NCBI RefSeq assembly: GCF_000247815.1
Contig: NC_021677.1
Location: forward strand, 5,825,501-5,889,500
Direction: 5' to 3'
DNA: 64,000 bases
Origin: Ficedula albicollis
Lineage: Eukaryota; Chordata; Aves; Passeriformes; Muscicapidae
Shown here: piece after piece, positions 56,839 to 64,000 of the stretch
Position numbering within the stretch: position 1 is the first letter of the stretch
How the letters are laid out: each line of letters opens with the position of its first letter
Position numbers and translations under genes: made by a program
The notes under the pieces: generated by a model
Told to the model about the DNA's origin: nothing
Seen by the model: the letters and a program-made list of their open reading frames with translations, nothing else
Databases searched by the model: none

Positions 56839-59800
56839 AGATCAGGTCTCAAGTATCTCCATGTTTTGCTTTTTCAATAATTTGCAGGACTTTGTCCAGA
56901 ATCATTATAATAATTTTTATCATGTACTAGCAAATATCTTATCAAATGTCTTGGAACTTGAAACATATCTCAAATCCATTTACAAAGGTGCAGGGAAACA
57001 ACAAAATTGACCACTGAAAGTTAGACAAAATTAATTCCCTCCTAGGTTGGTGGTAAAATAACCCTGAGATTACCAGGTCTTCTGATGAAACTGTCATTAC
57101 AACTCCCTACATTCATAAAATATTCTCTGTAAAAAACCCCCAAGTTTCAAAAAATTTGCTATGTACTTGAAGACAGAACAAAAAGTATAGATGTCACTTC
57201 ATACAGTCATTTTAGCACAGAATATGATGTATTGGTTTTAATGTCTTGAAATACACGAAGTAAATGGATTTTTTCTAATTATACATCACAGACATGCAAG
57301 ATATATAACAGCTGTACAAATCAGTGGAATGTCAGCTAAGATCTGATCCATGTGTGCAGTAAAGTTTGTGACAAATATTAAAATAATGGTACTCCTGCCT
57401 TTTTATGTTGCATTAGGCAGATATATAAAATATCTGTTTTGGTATAATTTAATGTACAGCATGAAAATGTGAAAAACTAATCACAGTAATGCTGCTGCTG
57501 AAAAGATGAGCCTTTACTTTCTCTGCCTGCTTGATCCCACGGCCTCCTTATCACTGGCAACAGTTTGTTTATTTGGGTGTCCCATCATCTAGATTCAAAA
57601 ACTGAACTGACAAAAATAAGAGCAGTTCTGAAGGAGGAAATAATAAAATAAATCCAACCCAAATCAATAACAAATACATTAGGTTTTGATGAAATGAGCA
57701 CCCTGACCCTAGGTGCTATTATCAGGACAAAAGATCACCATGTCTCAGTACCTGTGAGAATTTAGAATACCTTAGATCATAAAAGTCACACTCTTGTGTG
57801 TGGAATAAAAATATTTATTGGTGTAGGCTGGACAATTTATAACACGGTTACAGAACCCAAGTCTCCCACTGATTTATCCAGCCAAGAATATGTAACAATT
57901 TTGATGGAACTTACAGAAGGAAAAAGAAAAAGCTATATTAATGGCACAGTCCTGCATTATTTAAGTTCCTTTCTTCACTAGTATCAGGGTCAGCATCTTA
58001 AGAAAATATGCTGCATTCATTTCTCAGGGTAGTAAAAGCTGCACTTAGTCTTATTTTCAGATTATTATAGTAAAGTATTTAAGAAAACAAAAAAGATCCT
58101 CTATGAAATCATGCCCATTAATCCAAACTCTCGTAAAATCTTCTATATGTTTTGCATTTGTATATCTTGTTCTTGTTAAAAGCATGGTAGTTGAGAATAC
58201 ACACTAGTTAGCAGTAAACAACTAGGTACTTTTAAATGTTAACTGTACATGGTAGCTTAGATTTACAAATGATCAAACATCCTGTGTTTTGGCCAGAAGG
58301 AAGGAAAACTATACAAAGATCAATAAGAGATTTTTAAAGGTTATAATTGTAAAATGATCCCAGTGGAAAGAAAATGGAGTTAATATTCTTACCTAATGCC
58401 CCATTCCCTCATTCCCCTGATACTTAAGTTCTGTGGATCTTGACTAATTTTTGAATCTACCTATTTGTGACTCTTTTGGGCTCTTTTCTCTCTTCATATT
58501 GCTTTTTAAAGGAAGCAAAATATATTTAAATCAACCCCTGTTGCAACTGCAGCTGAGTCAGTCAAATTACACCCGGGATTAATTTCCCTGTGTCTAACCA
58601 TGGTCTGAACAGAGATCTCCGGTCTGCTCAGATAAACTTTTGCGGAGTTGCTTTGTGTTTGGGTTTTTTAGGTGAAATAGCACATGCATTTAGGTGTCAA
58701 GTTCCATAGGAAGCTGGAACCATCTAAATGTAAGGTAGATCTAATTGGTTTAAGGGTTGGACACACGTAGTCTTCAAATGCAGAACTCCCCCGACTTGCA
58801 GAAATCAGAGTTCATTCACCAAGGGAAACTCAAGACCTTCCCTTTGCAAAAGCTCTTCTGCGGTGACATTATATCATGGGTTGGCATCAACTCCCCTGAG
58901 GTAAACAATCAGAAATATTTCAGAACCTTAAATAATTAAACAAACAAGAAGCAAGCAATGATCCAAGTATGCCAACTGTAAAAATACAAGAGACAGAAGA
59001 TCAGAGCTTTTTAGGTGGAGATCCGTCTATAGAAACATTAGTAGGACCTGGAATTCGTTAACATGGAACCAGAATCCAGAAGAAAGATAAAGTAATAAAA
59101 AGTAGATATAATATGAACAAGATCTATTTCTATTTATTTGATTTTAACTTGTAAATTGTATTGACCTGCAAGAAACAGCATTCCTATTAAAAAACCCTCC
59201 CAATGAATTATGTTAATGTTGCTGGCATATAGCACAGTGAAATGAGCAGTGATTCTCACAAGTACTGGCACATAGAAGAATTCCAAGCCTCGGAGCTGAT
59301 GTGTTAAGTCCTTTCAATGCTTAGTGACAGTAATATATATAAGTTGCATACTCATATCCATTAGGGTACAAATACCAGAAATTAATTAATTGATCTGAAA
59401 ACATTTTTTTAGTGTCAGCAAACAAGCACAGTTGGACCCAGGAACCAAAGCCTGCAATTGCACATAAAAAGCTGAAAGGTGATGTCTAAGAAGAATGCAT
59501 AATACAAGAAGGTTAAAAGAGAAAAGAAATAAAAAAACAAAAAACCCAAGGCCCCCCCCAAAAAAAGAGGAAAATCTACTGCCTAGACTGTGTGGTGATA
59601 AATTATATGCCTCACAATCCTTCCCATAGTCCCATATTCATACAGTTTATTTTACATTCTCAATACAAGCTCTTTCAATATATATCTTTTCAAAATGAAT
59701 TTCTTTAAAAAGACTTATCCGTAAACTGTTCTTGTTAAACTTTTCAACACTCTAATTAAAACAGTATGAATAAAAGAATATTTTGTAACTCAAGGTGACT

Positions 59801-60798
59801 GAAATCCCAAATAACTGCATGATCTTAACTTCTAGTTCTTGCCTTTTTTTTAAATAGATCTTTCTTTTTTGCAATCCCTTCTTGTTCTCATCTTAACTTA
59901 AAACCCAGTCTGTCAACCTTCTGTATGATATCAGTTGTCAGTAGGGTACTACTTGGTACAAATCAGTGTCAGTTGAAACCCTTAAAGAAGAAAGTGCCTG
60001 TTTTGAGAAGAGCTCTACATGCACACAGCCAGGTAAGTGAAAACCATACAGTACTAAAAAGAGGCACCTAGGACTATTTTTTTGGAGCTTATCTGATTAT
60101 CAGCTTTAAATCAAGAAATTCTTCCTTTCAGACAGTATGTTGTAACAAAACCTATTCAGCACTCTCAATCCCTTAATCCAGTGGACTGGATTAAGTTACT
60201 TGCAGAGTAACTTTAATAGAAAGGACATAAAATTAAATCATGAGATGAATAAATCAGGACCTTTAATAATAGTGTGTGTGTGAAATAAATCCAGTAAGGA
60301 TGTGTTGGGGGCAAAACTACTCACTCATTCTTGAAAAGAAAAACATGATAAATGTTTACCTAAATCAATAGATTATCTACTCAGTCCCTCAAGTCCTTCC
60401 AGAGAATCTCATGATAGAAGACACTGTAAAGATTGAAGAGAATTTCATACAGAAGCAGTACATCACCAGAATGACCTTCCTAAAATATTAATGAGATTAA
60501 ACAAAAAATCCACCAATAAAATAAATCCAGATCTATATATACACTGCTACAATTGCAAAAAATACTTTCATGCTTATAGCAGGAATTAATTACAGTTGTC
60601 TTTCTCTAATAAATTAATAATTGGAAGGCAGATTTTACATTTAACTTATTTCCACATTTCAGCATGGCATGCTACCTATACCTGAGACTGTCACCTCTAT
60701 TTTCCTCCTCCTTATTGTGCAAACTTCCCTTTTCTGACCAATACTGCCATCCAATGACCACTCCCTTACTCTTCATAAACGCCTTTTTTCACCTGACT
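56839..60798. other. Unique sequence, no recognised feature
   Basis: About 4 kb, AT-rich, with A/C-rich short runs near 59530-59570. No LTR that could close the downstream retroviral element on this side was recognised. Confidence 0.5.
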
Positions 60799-60936
60799 TT
60801 AGTACTCCATGTCTCCTTTGTGCTCTCTAATCCCTGAATCCCATGCAACATCTCCACATACAGGAAGTACAACCTCTTCATCTTCATCTTCATCTTCTCT
60901 CTTCCTCCCCTTTTCACTACCAGACTCCCAACCCAT
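60799..60936 (-). CDS. Short acidic open frame downstream of retroviral pol
   Basis: A 45-codon open frame on the same strand as the retroviral pol, about 510 bp after the integrase stop. The ATG lies in a strong context (CTGACCATGGG: A at -3, G at +4). It starts MGWESGSEKGRKRED, then has alternating Glu/Asp encoded by a GAAGAT microsatellite, and ends ...HKGDMEY. A two-codon upstream frame (ATG GCC TGA) precedes it. It could be the first coding exon of an envelope or accessory product, or chance from the microsatellite. I recognise no homologue. Confidence 0.25.
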   Translation of the reverse strand: MGWESGSEKGRKREDEDEDEEVVLPVCGDVAWDSGIREHKGDMEY

Positions 60937-61038
60937 GGTCAGTACTTCTAGTCAGGCCATAACTCCTCGTCAGCTGTCACAATTCAGAGACCAGTTCAGC
61001 AGCTTAACCTTCTAAAAAACAATCCAGAGCTTTGAATA

Positions 61039-61200
61039 TCATAAAGGATCACACTTTGGACAGTGGCCGTGGCAACGGCTTGCAACACAATACCATCGTT
61101 TCTGACACTTTTGACACTGGCACAAAACCCATACCTGATGCCAATGTTCTTTGCAAATAAAACAAGGTATAGGGTTACATTTCAAGTCCAAGTTCTCACT
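61039..61200 (-). pseudogene. Cys/His-rich open segment downstream of retroviral integrase
   Basis: 53 codons open between two stops on the minus strand, about 250 bp after the integrase stop. The segment has ten Cys and four His arranged as CxxxxCxxC, CxCxxC, CxxxxxC and HGHCPKC, a density suggesting zinc or disulphide binding. It has no in-frame ATG, so it would need splicing or a repaired frame to be expressed. Another minus frame immediately upstream (about 61198-61382) is open for about 60 codons, so the two may once have been one reading frame. The product is unrecognised. Confidence 0.3.
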
Positions 61201-61445
61201 TCAATTGTCCCAGTTGCTGTTCACGATGAGACACCTGCACTTTAATGATGTCGTCTACTGTGTCTGGAGTCAGAAGGACTTCAAAGAGCAGTGCAAAGTC
61301 AATGAGTCCTCTGGTATTAAGGAGAAGCTGATGGAAATGAAGGTCCAGCAGGATCTGGCACTCGAGCCAAAGATGGCTGGGTTAGGATCTCTCGTGAGAT
61401 GCCAGGGCTACAGCAGTCCTCTTTCTGAGGAGGTTCCAAGGATTC

Positions 61446-62240
61446 TCAGAATGGTCTCACACTCTTGGCTGAGATCCACGTTGGGCCATTCTCTGTGGAG
61501 ACACAAGTGTACCCTTTTCCCCAGGTGACAATGGGATAGGGTCCCATGATCTTACCTGTTTCTGGATCCTTTATAAGGACTGGGGCTTTCTGTTTGACCT
61601 CTAACTAAGGATTATTGCCAAAATGCCTAACAATTGGAGGATTAGGGTCCATTAGGGAACAATTTTAAAAGTTAAAAAAATACAATGCTTTCTGCAACCT
61701 TCCAGCTGGGGTGGCATTCCCCATTCCCCCTTTCTGTTGTAGCAAAAGATGCTTAAGTGAATCGTGTGCTCTTTCAATGATAGATTGGCCTGTAGGGGAA
61801 TGAGGAATTCCTGTTTTGTGTGACACTCCCCAGAGAGCAAAAAAACTTGCAACTCTCTGAGAGATGTATGCAGGACCGTTATCACTTTTAATTTCAGAGG
61901 GAATTCCAAGACTGCAAAAGCACTCGCAAAGTGACGACATACGTCCTTTGCAGATTCTCCAGTGTGGCAAGATGCAAACAGGGCACCTGAAAATGTGTCT
62001 ATGGAAGAGTGAATATATTTAAGTCGGCTGAATTCAGGAAAATGAGTAACATCTGTTTGCCAAATTTGAAGACTTTGGAGGCCTCTAGGGTTAACACCTC
62101 CTGCAAGAGAGGGAAATTGTCTTTGACAGTCTGGGCACACAGCCACAATACTGGAGGCTTGGCAAGTGGTCAAACCAAAGGTGCATGCAAGTGCAGCAGC
62201 ATTTTGGTGAAAAAAGGAATGACTGAGTTTGCCTGAGCAA
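61446..62240 (-). pseudogene. pol: Endogenous retrovirus pol: integrase, class II (betaretrovirus-like), inactivated
   Basis: Integrase joins viral DNA to host chromosomes. Seen here are an N-terminal HHCC zinc site (HxxxH near 62215 and CPDC near 62130), the catalytic core with the first Asp in WQTDVTHF (codon 62051-62053), the second in SDNGPAY, and the Glu in SIIERAH exactly 35 residues later. All three catalytic positions survive. The C-terminal domain follows (KDPETGKIMGPY...VTWGKGY...), ending at the stop 61446-61448. A frameshift at about 61905 separates the first Asp from the D-35-E pair, and another break lies before the C-terminal domain. The motif style fits class II elements. Confidence 0.9.
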
Positions 62241-62862
62241 AGAGGTCTGGTAACACAGGCTGAGTTGTTTGAACTGGCAAAGTAAGTAAATCTGCTTGAC
62301 GATTCCCTTCTGTAATAAGACCAGGTAACGTTGTGTGAGAATGAACATGCATTACAAAATATGGATGTTGTGTAGTATCTAAAAGAAAAACAAGCTGTTG
62401 TAACCATTGAAACAATTCTGCATTAGGTACTTCCTTGAGTACTGCAGCTTCAGCTCGCTCTATGATTCCTGCAACATAAGCAGAGTCAGTTACTAAGTTG
62501 AAAGGAGTAGCAAATCGTTGAAAGGCCCGTACCACAACTGCCAGTTCAGCAATCTGGGGAGAACCTGAAACAGTAGTAACATCTGAATTCCATTGATTGA
62601 GGTTTCCATCCCACCAAAGTAACCCTGATTTGTGGGTGCGGCCAGACCTGTCTGTAAAGACAGTTAAGGCTTGCAATGGGACTACGCTCCTTTTGGGCTG
62701 CATTAGGAGATTAAAGCTTGTTGCTACGAGCTTGTGCTTCGGAGGATGTGAAGAAAGCTGTCCAGAAAAATTAGTGAGAACCATTTGAAACACATCAGAC
62801 TGTTGCAGTAGCCAGTGCAAATAGACAGTAGTAACAGGTAGACAGATCAGACTGAAATCCAC
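62170..62862 (-). pseudogene. pol: Endogenous retrovirus pol: RNase H domain, inactivated
   Basis: A 230-codon open stretch carries the RNase H fold that degrades the RNA strand during reverse transcription. The four metal-binding acids are visible: Asp in VFTDRSG (about residue 71), Glu in PQIAELA (106), Asp in LVTDSAY (126) and Asp in EGNRQADLL (191). The usual Gly after the first Asp is Arg here. The frame ends within the integrase zinc region, where the integrase reading continues in another frame, so at least one frameshift separates the two domains. The linker upstream towards RT is poorly preserved. Confidence 0.88.
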
Positions 62863-63119
62863 ACCTACAAGTGTGGTACTGTGTCTTGAGCTTTGATAAT
62901 AAGCAATGCCATCATTTCATGTTGAGTACTAATAGTTGTAGACATTTGGTATGACAGAAAAATCCACTCAATGATCAACAGTGGGTCTGGCGCTTCAGGA
63001 TCCCATTGAAAAATCAAAGCATGAGGTTGCTAAGCTGGATTTAGGATAATCAAAGAGAAAGGTAGCTCAGGGGCCCATCAGGCAGCTTGCCTGTTTGAAA
63101 TAGCATCAGCTACTTTTTG

Positions 63120-63912
63120 CAGCACTTGGCAAGCTTCTGGCGTGAGCTGATGAGATTTGGCTCCCCTTTCAACAAATTAAACAAGGGGCTTAGGTCTGTG
63201 CTTGAAATTCCTAATAAGGAATGAACCCAATTAACTGTCCCCAAAAGTTTTTGAGCATCATGCAGAGTCTGAATGTGTGAATTTGCAAAGGGTGAGGAGA
63301 AATGGACTGGGTCCTAATGTGCCAACCAAGGTATTTCCAAGGAGGTAGTTGTATTTTTTCTGAGGCAAGGCTGAGTCCTGCCTGAGTTACAGGAGCAATG
63401 ACAAGGGCTAAGGTTTCCTCCATCACCTCCTGATGTTCTGCTGCAATCAGGATGTCATCCATATAATGATACAACAAAGCAACAGGCATTTTTTGACGAA
63501 TGGGACTGAAGACCTTTGCAACAAACCACTGGCAAATAATGGGGCTGTTTTTCATTCCTTGCGGAAGCACAATCCAGTGATATCGCTGCAAGGGAGCTTA
63601 CATGTTAGTACTAGGTACAGAAAAGGCAAATTTAGGAACTTCACCAGGATGCAAAGGAATGTCAAAAAAGCAATCTTTTAAATCAATGACTGTTAAATGG
63701 CAGTTTCGAGGGATCATGGTGGGAGATGGGAGGCCAGGCTGTAAAGCCTCCATGTCCTCCATTACAGAATTAATTTTGCGGAGGTCTTGGAGCAAACGCC
63801 ACTTGCTAGATTGTTTTTTAATTACCAACACAGGAGAATTCCAAGGACTGGTGGAGGGGACTATGTGTCCCTTTTGAAGTTGTTCTTGGACAAGGTCAGT
63901 GAGTGCACGCAA
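63120..63912 (-). pseudogene. pol: Endogenous retrovirus pol: reverse transcriptase, inactivated
   Basis: Reads, in order, [31 protein letters not shown], then [13 protein letters not shown] with the first catalytic Asp. It continues across one in-frame stop (63598-63600) to RYHWIVLPQGMKNSP and the polymerase box YMDD at about 63457-63468. YMDD and the surrounding motifs fit class II retroviruses. A second stop at 63211-63213 coincides with a one-base frameshift, after which the thumb region (LSPLFNLLKG) continues in another frame to about 63120. The N-terminal RT, protease and gag would lie to the right, outside the window. The element runs right to left. Confidence 0.92.
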
Positions 63913-64000
63913 TTTAACCAGTAGCAGGGGCCATTGATCGTTAAATGGCAGTTTCGAGGGATCATGGTGGGAGATGGGAGGCCAGGCTGTAAAGCCTCCA
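63692..64000. repeat. 248-bp direct repeat at the window edge inside RT
   Basis: 63692-63752 reappears exactly at 63940-64000, where the window ends, so the unit is 248 bp and the second copy is incomplete here. 248 is not a multiple of three, so a true duplication would also break the RT frame. Confidence 0.9.

Noticed and set aside
60809..61015. Serine-rich 68-codon frame on +
   Set aside because: The Ser run is the complement of the GAAGAT microsatellite and the frame is antisense to the retroviral region.

Overview
The window looks like non-coding bird DNA, most likely from a passerine. The evidence is a SINE with an isoleucine-tRNA-like head joined to a CR1 3' tail (about 13137-13292), a CR1 LINE 3' end (about 56590-56838), and many solo LTRs. 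I see no intact host protein-coding gene, rRNA, tRNA gene or CRISPR array. Two places look like isolated exons (37542-37607 on +; 52912-53304 on -), neither assignable to a named gene.

Layout. 1-5.9 kb: mostly unique AT-rich sequence, an assembly gap (1146-1553), two long pure-G tracts and a decayed LINE reverse-transcriptase fragment. 5.9-22.5 kb: a dense LTR graveyard holding families called A to G here. Several have clean TG...CA ends and exact target-site duplications (TSDs): GGCAA, GTAAC, CCTCC, CTAAAC, AAAGAT. One LTR is nested inside another. 22.5-33.2 kb: mostly unique sequence, with CR1 remnants, an apparently exact 869-bp tandem duplication and a 758-bp ATCTT microsatellite. 33.2-37.2 kb: a second LTR cluster with nested and overwritten elements. 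37-51.7 kb: mostly empty apart from three LTRs, two of them with clean TSDs. 51.7-60.8 kb: one LTR with a duplicated 67-bp unit, an exon-like pair on the minus strand and a CR1 tail. 60.8-64 kb: the 3' half of an inactivated class II (betaretrovirus-like) endogenous retrovirus pol on the minus strand (RT, RNase H, integrase), followed downstream by two short unexplained open frames, one Cys/His-rich and one acidic.

The most conspicuous feature is technical. Nine uninterrupted G tracts (38 to 1943 bases, 4117 in all) lie on the + strand and none is a C tract. At least three demonstrably replace real LTR sequence rather than adding to it, and two are flanked by duplicated sequence. I read them as a directional gap-filling or read artefact, so assembly across them should not be trusted.

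The best biological leads are the LTR families datable by TSD and nesting, the Cys/His-rich and acidic small open frames downstream of the retroviral integrase, the ancient LINE reverse-transcriptase remnant, and the CxxC...HxxxC zinc-finger-like exon at 53144-53304. No new multi-gene system is supported by this sequence.
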